64,000 nt of DNA from Ustulina deusta (Eukaryota > Ascomycota > Sordariomycetes > Xylariales > Xylariaceae). The stretch lies in contig JAJNNX010000005.1 in the NCBI GenBank assembly GCA_023159155.1, positions 248,001 to 312,000 on the forward strand. Reading direction: 5' to 3'. Made by a program: the position numbers and the translations under genes. Under the pieces are notes generated by a model. It was not told the DNA's origin, did no database searches, and saw nothing but the letters and a program-made list of their open reading frames with translations. Below, in pieces: positions 24,832 to 37,000 of this stretch; within the stretch, counting starts at the first letter, position 1, and every line of letters begins with the position of its first letter.

Positions 24832-26353
24832 ATGTCCGCTTCTCCTGATGCGGTGAGTTCCAAATTAGCGGCTTGGAATTATGCCGTCCCAGGCACAGAT
24901 TCCACAACAACCCTCCCCCTTATACAGCTATCGCTGCTATTTTGTCCTATTTTGTCCAGAGATACTGACAAGACTTGCATTCGTCTTAGGGCAAGCCCAA
25001 AGACAACCTGACCTCACAAGTGACCGCGCCCGAGTCTCCAACCACCGTGCGTCCCTTCGACATGGATGACGAGGACGTTCCCGAGACTGGAGTGCTCAAC
25101 AACTCTGCCACGACAGCGTCTCCGGCCACCACAACGACCGCGGCACCTTCTGAGGAGACGCCGCCCACACAGCCACCACGTCCTCTTACGACACGGCAGA
25201 AGAACGAGCAGATACTCAAGGAGGCTTTTCCGACCATAGATGCAGCTGTCATCAAGGCTGTCCTCACCGCAAGCGGTGACCAGATTGATCCTGCTTTCAA
25301 CGCGCTCCTCGGTAAGGAACCCGGTACTGATGATGGCGCCGTCAGGTCGCAGACTAATCATGACCAGGCATGAGCGACCCTGATGCGGTTCAAAACGAAC
25401 CTCCAAGAGAGGCAGCTCCTCCACCGAAACCACCGCGTCCAACTAACCGCGCTGTCCTCACTCAGATGGAGGCAGACGAGCTGTATGCTCGCCAACTCGC
25501 TGAGCATTATGATAACGTTGGCGCCTACGAGGCAAGGACTGTGAATCGTGGCCCTGGCGACCAGCACCGCCGCCAAGCGACAGGCTTGAAACCCAACGAG
25601 ATGTATGATCGCGAACATAATTTTATCGACGACGACCTTCCAGTCATTACGGAAAATATTCGCAAAGGATTCATCGAGACGCAAACCAAAGTCAACTCAT
25701 GGTTCACCAGTCTGAAGAAAAAGATCGATGGAGAATATGATTCGGACGAAGACGAAACCCAACCCTCCAAGCATCATCCCCACGGCGGTCTAGGGAGAAG
25801 AAGCGGAGAGGGCAGCCGTCAAAGCACAGATTATCACCGCTACGATGCGGACCCGCAAGTCTTGGGTGATGACTTTGCCGGAATGAGGCTTAATCCAGAT
25901 GGTAGTATGTATTGCTTTACCGTGCCATCGATAGCTACGACTAATAAGACTTCAGCACCGTCAGGTCAACAATCAAACAACCCAAATCTAAATAAATCAC
26001 TTCCAACTGCCACCTCCGCGAAGCCTGATGGTCGTAAGGTTGCCTTCAGGGATACTGTGGAGGACATTGGTCTATATGATGCCTCTCCGAAAATCCCTCC
26101 AAAAGATAGTGCCGCAAGTCCACCTGTCGGTAAACAAAGCAAGTGGCAGCCATTATCAACTATCGAGCCTAGTCCAATTGCCGAGAACGACCCCTTCAGC
26201 TTAGGAGACAGCGAGGACGAGAAGGAGTCGAAGGGTGGCAGTAAGGAGATTAAATTGGAAGACAGTGAGAGATTGAAAGCAGCAACTGCCGATGCGATGG
26301 CAGATAACCTAGTCAGCTCTTCTGCAAAGGCTGCGGACAAGAGGAAAGAGTAG
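24832..26353 (+). CDS. CUE-domain ubiquitin-binding protein (Cue5-like)
   Basis: Exons 24832-24852, 24990-25311 and 25368-26353 give 442 aa. Introns are 137 nt (phase 0) and 56 nt (phase 1). The first exon codes only seven residues, and the second splice joins NALL to GMSDPDA. A CUE domain lies at about 76-116 (QILKEAFPTIDAAVIKAVL...FNALL), with the Phe-Pro and Leu-Leu pattern that binds ubiquitin. It is followed by a Pro-rich stretch and the motif MEADELYARQLAEHY, also seen after the CUE domain in Cue5-type proteins. The C-terminal half is acidic, Ser/Lys-rich and probably disordered. In yeast Cue5 links ubiquitinated cargo to Atg8 for autophagy; that role here is inferred from architecture. 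It is the one conserved gene inside an otherwise decayed region. Confidence 0.88.
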
Positions 26354-27176
26354 TGGAGCAGGTGGTGAATTCATGGTGTTCCGGCTTAGGGGATGTATTA
26401 TCTGTTGGCAAGACATGAATGAGAAGGGATCTATGGTCTATGGTCTACCGTGAACTTCCATATGTAAGTTATCGCTCAAGTCCAGGGTACACGACAGCAA
26501 TGTGTATCGAGTCCTTGGTATGACATATATGGCGTAGCTAGACACGCCTCTAACCGAAACACCACCTGTTTGTTAAGTCGAGCCGTATTCGTTTCTAGAT
26601 ACCCATTGATCGGCGCAGATATGACAGTAAAGTCCTCAGCACGCTTCGAGTTCTCCGTCTGGGGGCGACAGACACACAAACTGACCATATATTTTTTTAT
26701 GCACGAGACCTTTATGTTAGCCGGGAATTTCAGCTTCCGACACCCCAGTCCCCTTATACAGCCTACCATGTCCCAGAGTTGGGGTTGTGAAAGGCAGGTA
26801 GCTACCTGCCCATACTACCGACATCGACTAACCGTGTCGGAGACTTTTGGGTGGAAGTTATAATGAACCGGAAACGAAACCTCCCTATTTAGATACCACC
26901 TCCCCCACTCCTCCTGGGTCGACAATGCACAAAGTACCTGTGCGTCTATATCCATGGAAAGCCTGACAAATGGTTGCCAGGATCGCCCCGGATTCTATCC
27001 ACAATTCGGGGTCTACGCTAACATATCATGGGTTCTCGGACTCAACATCATCCCGACCAGCCATTGCCTCAAGGACCTCTCATCACTTTATAATGAACGA
27101 TGGCTACCTATTGTAAAAGACATCGTTCTTGCCGATGTAACAATCTAGCCTCAGTTGGGTTTTCACTCTTATCAAT
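26354..27176. other. Intergenic region upstream of the P450 gene
   Basis: Holds the CUE gene 3' UTR and the P450 promoter. Short ORFs at 26570-26863 and 26954-27148 have no recognisable content. Confidence 0.5.
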
Positions 27177-29238
27177 ATGGCCGCAAACGTGACGGCAGCG
27201 TGGACCGGGATATCCAACATTGGATTCCTTGCATTAGTCGTCGCACTATCGGTACGCTCCCGGAAGCGGGGTCGTGCGGGAGAGGAGTAGGTCTAACGAC
27301 TAGTGTATAGGCTCTTATATGGCAAACAGTCACTGCTATCTACAACATATACTTCCACCCACTACGAGAATTCCCAGGGCCGCTCCTCCAGAGAGCATCT
27401 AGGCTTCCGTGGGCTATTCAACACAGCACTGGCGTGCAAGCCCAATGCACCCAAAAGTTGCACGATCAATATGGCCCCGTTGTAAGAATCGGACCGAACC
27501 ATCTCTCATTCACAGATACGAGGGCATGGAAAGACATATACGGGCATCGTACCGGCAGTAGTGCTCATAGTAAGCCTATTCCCACCTATGCTCTGCTTAA
27601 TCGAAGTTGACTTTGGCCCGTCTGGTGTCTTCGCGCCAGCTTACATGAGCCCTGATGATCCAATATTACATTGGCTGACACTCACGTCCCACAGCTGAGA
27701 TAAGCAAGGCCAAAACATTCGTTAAAAATATTCGAAGCATTCCTACCTCCATTATCAATGCTGATCGCGAGGAGCACTCCCGGTTCCGTCGTGCGTTGTC
27801 ACATGGCTTCTCAGATGCCGCCATGCGGGGGCAGGAGCCGTAAGTGACTCTCGGGGGCATTGTCTTCGTGTTTTAGTCACCTCAAGACTACAAATGCTCC
27901 TTTTCGACCCAGAATCTCGTTTTCAAAGCTTTCTACACTTCCAATACACTCCCACACCACGCTCAAAACGGTAGCGCTAACTTCATATGCAACAGTGAGA
28001 TTGTTAAGTATGTAGACCTCTTGATTGAACGCCTTCACCAAGAGTGTGATCAGGGAAACAAAAACTTGAATATCGAGGCCTGGTTCAACTGGACAACTTT
28101 TGATGTCGTTGGTAGTCTCGTTTTTGGGCAGTCCTTTAAATGCCTTGAAAACGCTAACTATCACCCCTGGATTGATTTCATATTTAAGAGTGTGAGGGGC
28201 GGTGCGGTGATAACGGCTATGACTTATCTTGGTCTAGGTGATATTGTGCAAGTCCTTTACAAGTTGGGCAGTTTTGCTATTACTACGGTGAAAGCTTTCA
28301 CCGATGAGATGTTACAAGCGCGATTGTCCTTGGAGAAACCTCAAAACGATTTGTTTGAGGGTCTCGTGGAGAAACGTGATGCCTGGGTAGGTGTCCTCAA
28401 TCTGCGGAATACGCACTCCAAGGAACGCTTCTAACTCATCGGTCCCCCACAGAATTTGTCGTTTGAGAAACTATCGTCTAACGCATTCATCCTAGTGCTG
28501 GCGGGCAGTGAGACAACTGCAACCACTCTCTCCGGCGCTACTTACCTACTACTAAGCCACCCCGACATTTTAGAAAAGCTCAAATACGAAGTCAGGTCGA
28601 CCTTCAAAGATGCCAGCCAGATTAATATAAATACCGTGGGCAATTTGAAGTACATGCTCGCGATCCTCAATGAGGCCCTTCGCCTATACCCCCCTGTGAC
28701 GGCGGGACTAGTGCGAACTTCTCCAAAGGGAGGCACACAAATTGCAGGTCACTTCGTACCTGAGGGCGTGAGCATCTCAACGTCACAGCGAAAAGGGGAT
28801 CTCGCAAAACTGACACGGTGATTTAGGCGTTTATAGAAATACAACAATGGTCGATGAACCATAACAAGGACAACTGGGCCGACCCGTGGGAGTTCAAACC
28901 CGAGAGGTTTCTTGGTACCAGTGAAGAGGCCCTCCAGGCTGGTAACAAGCTCGAAGCTCTCCAGGCCTTCAGTGTCGGCCCTAGGAACTGTATTGGACGC
29001 AAGTATGACCGCCCTCACCTCTCTTGGCTAGTAAACCACAAGTCGATTAATTTATTGACCCCTGTATAGTCTCGCCTACGCCGAGATGCGTATCATTCTG
29101 GCCCGTCTCATTTTCGACTTCGATATCAAAATGGCTGATGAATCAGAGAACTGGATCAAGAGACAGAAAGCTTACACGCTGTGGGATAGAGTTCCCCTTC
29201 AGGTATATTTGACCCCTGTGAGGAAAACTAAGGTCTAG
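27177..29238 (+). CDS. Cytochrome P450 monooxygenase (CYP65 / isotrichodermin C-15 hydroxylase type), seven exons
   Basis: Exons 27177-27251, 27311-27569, 27695-27839, 27996-28386, 28453-28767, 28827-29002 and 29070-29238 join in frame to 509 aa, the usual length, with no stop. All six introns (59-156 nt) have GT...AG ends. An N-terminal membrane helix (about 10-25) and the hinge REFPGPLL are followed by the I-helix AGSETT (307-312), the K-helix EALR (364-367) and the heme loop FSVGPRNCIGR with axial Cys450. Patterns such as NLAYAEMR and EIQQWSMNH fit the fungal CYP65 clan found in many secondary-metabolite clusters. It would oxidise a small lipophilic molecule at the ER with a P450 reductase; the substrate is unknown. 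The nearest biosynthetic gene is the dead PKS 3.3 kb upstream, so this may be a surviving tailoring enzyme. Confidence 0.92.
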
Positions 29239-29800
29239 TTCACAGAGTTACGTCGTCGCTAGTTATATGACAGAACTTGATTAAAGAGACTTTTTGGAGC
29301 TACAGTGTTGATACTGAAGTACCTGGGTAGAAGGAGTGGAAATGGCTGTGCAGCGTGTTCAACGGCAAAAGGTAGGGAGGATTGCGAAGGAGAATTATCA
29401 CAAACACCTTTTCTCTTAGTTATCGCATTGAATTGAATTATATTCTACCATGGTCGTCTAGTTCCCTGGTTGAAATTTTACATATTTACACTAGGAAATG
29501 TAGGAAGAGCCTATCTCCTGGTATAAGGGCAAGGTGAGTGCCCTATAACTAAGCCTACTCACATTGTCCGTTTCAACACACAAATGCATCCCCACTCAGC
29601 GCCAATACTCGAGGTTATTTATATGTCCATATGAAATGAATATCTACTGAACAATGTTTATAAGAAAATGGAAATATGGTCACGATGATGTCAGTGATAC
29701 TTTCTCTGGACAGTGATCCTGCCGGTTCCGGCTGCATAGATATTCAGTAGAAAATATGCATCTGTCCTAAGACAGTGTAAATAAACGCTCAAAGTCAAAT

Positions 29801-29867
29801 AGCCAAGCCACGAGTCACTTGTTGGGTATACGAATCAGACGCTATCCCAGGTTCGAAGCCCGGGACT
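29801..29867 (+). other. Possible decayed tRNA remnant
   Basis: Contains a T-arm-like block (CCCAGGTTCGAAGCCCGGG) directly followed by ACTCGGC, which can pair with GCC-(AC)-GAGT about 60 nt upstream as an acceptor stem carrying a two-base insertion. The D and anticodon arms cannot be drawn properly. It may be a tRNA pseudogene or a coincidence. Confidence 0.25.
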
Positions 29868-31044
29868 CGGCGACATACACTCCTTGGCTAAATTATAAGG
29901 CTGCCCACCCGGCTGATGGCGTAAACATTGGATGTATACTAATACGATGTTTCTAATCAGCTCGAAGTTAACGCAAAATCCTTTATAGATAGCTGTGTAT
30001 GTACCGAACATGACTTTCGGCCCGTACCTTGTACTACTATGCTGTTCTCGCAGTCTTGGGATAACTACGTGCTTACTAGTCGCAGTTGTTCGTGAGACAA
30101 ACCATGTTACCAAACTTTCTTAAAAAGTAGTAACAATAATAGAAGTGAATTATTCTTGCTAGGAGGTAGGTAGTGGGCTTTATCAACGGAGCTTTCTCGA
30201 ATACCTATACTCTTGAAGAAGAATTTAGCCCATCTAAGAAAAAAGCCAAGATATTGAGGTCAGAGGACAGCTACAATTGAACTTTCAATTCTGGCCAAAG
30301 GTGTTGCCAAATAATTCGGGCTGCAATATTCAAGCAATAATACTGACGAAAAGTTCCCTTATAGATCGAACGAGTTGATATATCATATACCTATGGGACT
30401 AGTGAAGGTAGAAAACGTCACTATGCGTTCTAACTAACCACAGAAGTTTGTGTAAGGGCCACGTATCAGTCTAAGTAGCCTTAGTAAAAGCGGACGGGTA
30501 AAAACAATAAAACTGTACAGAGGCCTATGACGGGGGAATTAGGGCTGGGTGAAAAAGAGGAAGTTAATCATAGAGAGGTAATATAGCCCAGGGACAAATA
30601 AGTAGATATTGAAATCCGTACCCCCTACCTTGAGAGGGACCATAGAGCATATGTATGTCTGTAGATATATAGACAAGATAGCTAGCTAGCATAACGCAGC
30701 GCAACTGCTACTCATGGTTTTACTTTCGCTCCATATGGATTAACGCTTCAAACTAGAACACAATTATGCGGGTATGTGCGCGGAACTTCTAAAATAGCAT
30801 CATCAAACAATATATCATGTTGCATAGTTGTGTGCTAGGGATAAACTAGAAATAATACGTTTATTCCGGCTTGATGAGTTTGTTTCCGAGGTGTTGTACA
30901 ATCACTTATGCCTCAATTGCGTTAACACAACCCCTGAATCGTACTATTATTATATGGAAGCGCAACGTGTCAGAAATGGATAAAGAACTAGTAAGCTAGG
31001 ATTAGAGTGCAATGGCTGGTTCGCCTATACTGAAAACTACCGTG

Positions 31045-31059
31045 TATATATATATATAT
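31045..31059. repeat. TA dinucleotide repeat
   Basis: A short run of alternating T and A in AT-rich intergenic DNA. Confidence 0.8.
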
Positions 31060-34030
31060 TGAAACTTGAGATTACTGCCTGTGCACAATACTTCATATCT
31101 CACCTAGATTACCTATTTATTCCCTAGCAATACTTAATTCAATCCTTCCGGAGACATTTCGAAGCGTGCCCAACGGGCTATTATCTTCTATAATATGCAT
31201 GTCCAAGTGGCATCGTGGGTTATGGTCGGACTCAGATGATTCTATGTGTATCTCGGACCATCCCTCCGATCTGGCAACGACAATTGCTCTAGGGTGGCAA
31301 TGATCCCGCCCCGACATTTTACAGAGGAGGGAGTTATGACCACTAACGTGAGGCTTATGGGTGTGAGAAAGCGAGTCTATGAGATCAATTGCGGATTCTA
31401 GCAATGCCAGCCATATATGCATTCGTAGGTCATGTTGAGCGCCGCCGCCAAAAGCTATCCCCTCCCCCTGCCGCAGCCTGATATGTCGCAAATGGGAAGT
31501 ATCAAGGCTAATTAAAGCTACGTGACTGAGGTTATTTTATTTGTGACCGGTGCTGGCACTGCTATCACACCACCGGAGAGCCGGTGAGTGGAAAAACACT
31601 GACTACTACATTGGTCATTTTGCCGTATGCTCATACATGAATTGCCTGGCACTCTTACTCTCAATATGGGCCCAACCCGTGGGCGCTCTTGACTCTGCGG
31701 TTTGAGATCTTCTGTCCCGCACGAATCAATAACAATGGGGGCGAAATCTATGATGATGGACGTTGGATCTGTCAGACCGGGGTTGTGTCGGGAAGGAATA
31801 CCTATATGTACCTATATGATAGGTATATCCTGTGCCGCCGGAGATATCGGGGCTAATTGGTGGAAGATTTCCCTATTCGGAGACAGGGTTTGCCAAGATG
31901 ACAAGGAAGTTATACGGGCACGCAGCAGACTGACGTAAGAGCCAAGCGAGGATTCTCGGGAGAAGCCCGACGTCCAGCCTCATGCAGGGCATGTTGAGGC
32001 CACGGGGGCGCGTTCTGGCTTCTCACTGGTCAAAACCGATAGCTGTTCGTTTATGCCTGGTGTGAAGCTTGCCCCAAAACGGGTAGCGCCCAGCGCAATG
32101 CTAGTATCTAAGTTTATCATGCGCCGGCATTAGTGTAGAGAGTGGGTGTGTGGCCAAGTACTACCTACTGTACCTACCTATTTAATAGGCGCGGCAAGTA
32201 ACGATTTTTACTTGCAACACAGTCGATGCAGAATACCTAACGGTTTTTGTAGCAAATTCATACCGGTGTACGCAAGTAGGTACTTGACTAGTCTAGATGT
32301 GGAATCAAGGTGAGACAGGAGCTGCGCAGGAAGATATATCTTCTTACTATAATGGATGCTAATGAATGCATCCCCAGATGGCATTTCTATGTGCGGTATA
32401 GGTGCGTCAGAGACAACACAACAGATCTAAAAATACCTACTCTTTACCTAAGGTATGTGTTATCTAGTCTACACTCGCATCTACCTTACCGTTCGATACT
32501 TGCATAGCAGGTAGGTAGGAAACAGGCTACCTACCGTAGGAGGTATGTTGGGAATTGGGTCGCAGCGTGGAGCTACTCCGTACGTTAAGCTACATTATTA
32601 GCTGGTTATCTGACTAGCTTTCCACGCTAGGTATACCTTAGATACCTAGGTAGGTACCTATCTTTCACAGCAACGGACCCAACCAACAGAATCAACCCCG
32701 CCATTCATTCCCACATGGACTTGGGACCTGGCCACGATCACGAATGTCACTCTGTGTCCTTCAAAACTACTATTTTCAACACCCAATGCATCACGCCGAC
32801 TTCCTCAGTTTACATATTGCCCAATATTATCCCACCCACGCTTGAGTAGGGCGAGTGGTAGTCCCTGTCTCTCGAGTGTATATGCACAACTTACGTCACT
32901 TCATTTTCCACAATCGGAACAAGTCCTTTCAACAGCTTTGATGCTGGAGGGCCAGGTACGCCAACGTTAGCTTTTGAAATCTACAGCCCTCTTCCTCCAA
33001 CAATATATCACATTTGCGTGGTTGGCTTATATCACAACGTCCATTTGATCAAGGCTCGGTTTCCCTCGCACTTCTGCCCCTTGTCGGCCGCAACATAGGC
33101 ACCGCGCCGCTTTACAACCTTCGGCGTGCTTCCATCACCGAGATTCCTGGTGATTCTCGACTTCCTAGGGTTCTTCGTAGGCCCTGTAGCTGTGTCAATG
33201 CCGGGTAGTTGCACTCAGAGCACTAGCCATTGCGCCCAATAGCTTAGAGCTGGTTGGACGAGCTACTGTGACTCTGTCACCCTGGTTCGTTCCTCCACGG
33301 CTGCCCCTCGAGGCCAATCCCGTCTGGCTCACCAACATCGCCCCGCATACCACACTATCATACCAACCAACCGACCGACCGATCGACTGCGAATCCCATC
33401 CCATCGCGAGTACCGCTAGTTACTTGTCCAGCTCCGGGTCCTCAGTGGGCGATACCGTACGTCCACTTGCGATTCTTGGGGTATGGCATGACCTTCGTCA
33501 GGTGCTGCATTCTTGTCTACATTCATCGGCTCTAACACTATCTGTTTATACGATCCAGTCTCTAGTGCTGCCATGCCTCAAGTTGCCGCCTTATAGCCAG
33601 ATCCATTAAAACCAACTGGCTCTTCTGAACCCCTCTGGAGGCATCTCCCTCGCCGGTTCTATTGATCTGCTGCATCCGGACCTGCACATCCCCCAACACG
33701 ACGCCACCTTGTTGAGCGAACTTGTAGGTTAATTTGACCACATTTCGCACGGAATTTCGACACGGTGCCTTAAGCAAGTACACAGGCAATATCGACAGAA
33801 ACAGCTGTCACCTCCCAAAACTTTAGATGGACACCGGTGTGAAAATATTCCAGCTTCATTGTCCCAATCTTGTCTGGAGCTGTCAATTGCCTGCATTTGA
33901 GTTTACTGGTGCTTCATAGATACCTGTGCAACAGCTAGCTTCCAACCGGCGTCCATTGTTTTGGGGAACTCGAGCCTTCCAAAGCGTAAGCATAGGGCTG
34001 CAATAGAAAGCGTGCCCTTCGACCGGCACC

Positions 34031-37000
34031 ATGTAAGTTAGATCTCCTCTTAAGAAAAAGGAAAAGAGAAGGAAAAAAGGGTTGCCTCGCTGCCGAGGCA
34101 CCATGTCTTTACCTCGTATGGTAGTGACTAATTACTTACTTAGGAAGTTCGGCAAACAGATCCAAAAGCGTCAGCTAGAGGTGCCTGAATATGCTGCTAG
34201 TTTCGTGAACTATAAGGCCCTTAAAAAGGTGTGTTTGGTTACAGAAAAACCTATCTAAACCCCCACCTGAAGAAAGTGCTCCATGGTACAGGGTAGCAAG
34301 CCTTCCATGTATTGGTTCGGCTCCATCGTGTATTGCATACATCAATAACATTAAAATGCGCTTGAAATCCGGGTTTTAGTACTAACAGTATTCGCTAGCT
34401 TATTAAACGACTTTCAGCCACTCCAACCCTCAGTGCCCAAAGTGATCCTCATCTTCCTCCTGCAACAGTAGACGCACAGGTCGCTCTACAAGCTAATAAA
34501 GCGAAGTTTTTCTTCCAGCTAGTAAGATTTAAACTCACATATATCCTATGTCACTAATTAGACGGTGGTTAATATCCTAAAGGAACGAGAATTAGAGAAA
34601 GTCAACGCTTTCTACCTCCAAAAGGAGGCAGAGGTTGGTTATTCCGGCTTCGGATTATGGTCATGATATTGACTCCATGCTAGCTCAAAATACGGCTGAA
34701 GACACTGATAGATAAGAAGAAAGTCCTAAAGTCAAGGCAAGGGATTTCCAGACGGTCGGCGAAATTTACTACCCTTGAGGAAGGGTTTCAGCAGTTTGCC
34801 AATGACCTGAACAAGCTTCAACAGTTCGTTGAAATCAATGGCACAGCTTTCTCCAAAATTCTCAAGAAATGGGATAAGACATCAAAGTCCAAAACGAAGG
34901 AGTTATACCTTTCGCGCGCTGTGGAAGTGCAACCTTTCTTTAACGCCCCTGTCATCAGTGAGCTTTCGGACCAAGCCACAACGAGTTTGCAAGAGCTAGG
35001 AGCCTGGGCAGATGGCGACCATGTTAATTTCGAAGGGCGGGCGGAACAACACATAGTGAGCAGTCAACACCTGGTTGGAACTGACGAAGGTGATGCGGAC
35101 AGCTTGTTACTGGACACTGCCATCTCCGGAAACTTGGAATCTCTACGGGACTTGTTGTTGAGAATGCAGGCTGCATCAAGCTCGACACCTTCAATAGACG
35201 TCTCTTTAAGAGAAAGGGTCACACGTACGTTTCTTGCTGCCGTCCATGAAGCTCCACAAGCGTCACTTGAAGTCTTGTTGGAAACAGGTCTTGTCGACGT
35301 CCGGTCTGAGGATGACATCAATGAACGAAACTGTGTTCATCAGGCGACAATTTATGGCAATCAGTTTGTTTTAGGTGTCGGCCTTTCAGGAGGTGTTGAA
35401 GTCAACAGGACGGACGTATATGGCAGGGTGCCTCTCCATTATGCGAGTATGCATGGGCGCTTGGACATGCTTCAAGTTCTCCTTCAAGGTATGGTTATTG
35501 CTTACTGTCGCCGAAATGGCAAGCCTTGCTTAACAATTGCGTAGCAAACCCCTCAACAATCGACATGATCGATCATGATAACTTCACTCCACTAATTCAT
35601 GCTATCATCCACGACCACCTCGCATGCGTTCAACTGCTTTTGAGTGCTTCGTCTCGGTTAGATCCCGTCTCAGAGACAGATCACATACCTCTTAATTTAG
35701 CTTGCGAACATGGCTCAATTGAGATTGTAGAGATTCTCTTGCAACATGGTGCACGAATACTTGCTGATGCCGAGGGACTCTACCCGCAGCATCTTGTGGC
35801 CCGGTCGGGACAGACCCCACGACTGCTTCGTCTATTGAAACAGTATGGAGCCGACTTGGATCAGATCGACAAGCTCTATGGATGGACCCCATTGGTTCAC
35901 GCTGCGAGCGAGGGCAATGTACCATGCCTTCAGGAATTGCTAAGTGCTGGTGTCAATCCGAATATCCTCGACGAGAAGGATCTCCCTGCCATGTACTATG
36001 CGGCCTGGGAGGGGCACCTAACATGTATGCAGCTACTCACGCCATTTCAAAAGAGAAAAGCCGAAAGCCCTTTGGCGATGCAAGCTTCCGGATCACTATT
36101 GGCACCTATTGCCAGCAGCGGCGGACCTCTTCCGATGTCACTGGATGTTGATGCCATCCCTGCCCTGGAACTACCTCCTCCTATCATCCCACTGCGCCGA
36201 TATGGCCACAATTTCTTAGATACTAAAACTGTCGTACAGATCAGCTTCGAGGAGAACGGACAACAGCCCCTGATCTTCTTCCACGATAGCAAATACCCTG
36301 CTGCCCGACTTACCATCTCCTCAAAGCTGTCTGATCTCATCCCGAAAAACATCATTCTACCCTTCCAGGAGGACACTCGACTCGTCTCCTTCCAGGTGGA
36401 TAACTTGGATACCTTCACACTCGATTTTGATGTCTTTCCAACATATGGTGCGAAAATCATTGCAAAAACGGTTGCCCTTCCCGACGTCTTCAGATCATTC
36501 TGGAAGAGCTCAGGTAGGTGCTGTCTTGCCTTGTTCGACCCACGACTTCGGGCCATAGGGCAGATTACTTTCAATACCCAAGTCATCAAGCCGTTTCGGG
36601 GAGCTCCACTGGAGATCACGGACTTCGAAACATACTGGAAAGCTACGAGTCAACTCGATCAGAACCCCAACATGTTTGTCACTGGATCGAGTTTGTCTGG
36701 GGAGTTCGTTCAGCTCCATGTCCAACACACCAGTGATGGCGTGCCTGTCGTCTGGCCGAGATGGAAGATACCTTGCGGCCCAGTTGAGATGCCACTAACC
36801 CGCCTAAGCTTTCATGAATTCACTACTGTAACGGCGACGAGCCCTGCTCGCGCACAGCTCGCGTTGATTCCTTCGTATGGGCACGAGAACATAACTGAAG
36901 TTCATCGGGTTCTCTCGACAGCGGGAATCTCTGTGGAGCAAGCTTTGTCCGTGCTCCCTTCTTCGATGCACGTCAACCTGCAGATTCTCTATCCGTCGGA

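Larger units (their letters stand above)
29239..34030. other. Gene-poor region (about 4.8 kb) before PHO81
   Basis: Mostly AT-rich, with many stops in all frames and a TA repeat at 31045-31059. TACCTAGGTA motifs cluster at 32160-32180 and 32510-32660. A 124-codon ORF on the minus strand (31117-31491) looks somewhat protein-like but begins at TTG and matches nothing I know. From about 32900 the composition rises and becomes pyrimidine-rich, consistent with the promoter and long leader of PHO81. Confidence 0.55.

Noticed and set aside
31117..31491. 124-codon minus-strand ORF with protein-like composition
   Set aside because: Starts at TTG, matches no family I know, and has no neighbouring spliceable exon. 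It could be a relic, but I cannot support it.
33154..33230. tRNA-like D-arm words on the minus strand (GGCGCAATGGCTAG)
   Set aside because: No matching acceptor or T arm could be drawn.
34103..34143. ATG at 34103 as the PHO81 start, with a short intron at GTAGTG
   Set aside because: The intron would be only 23 nt and the joined frame reads through the wrong phase, losing the conserved SPX start.
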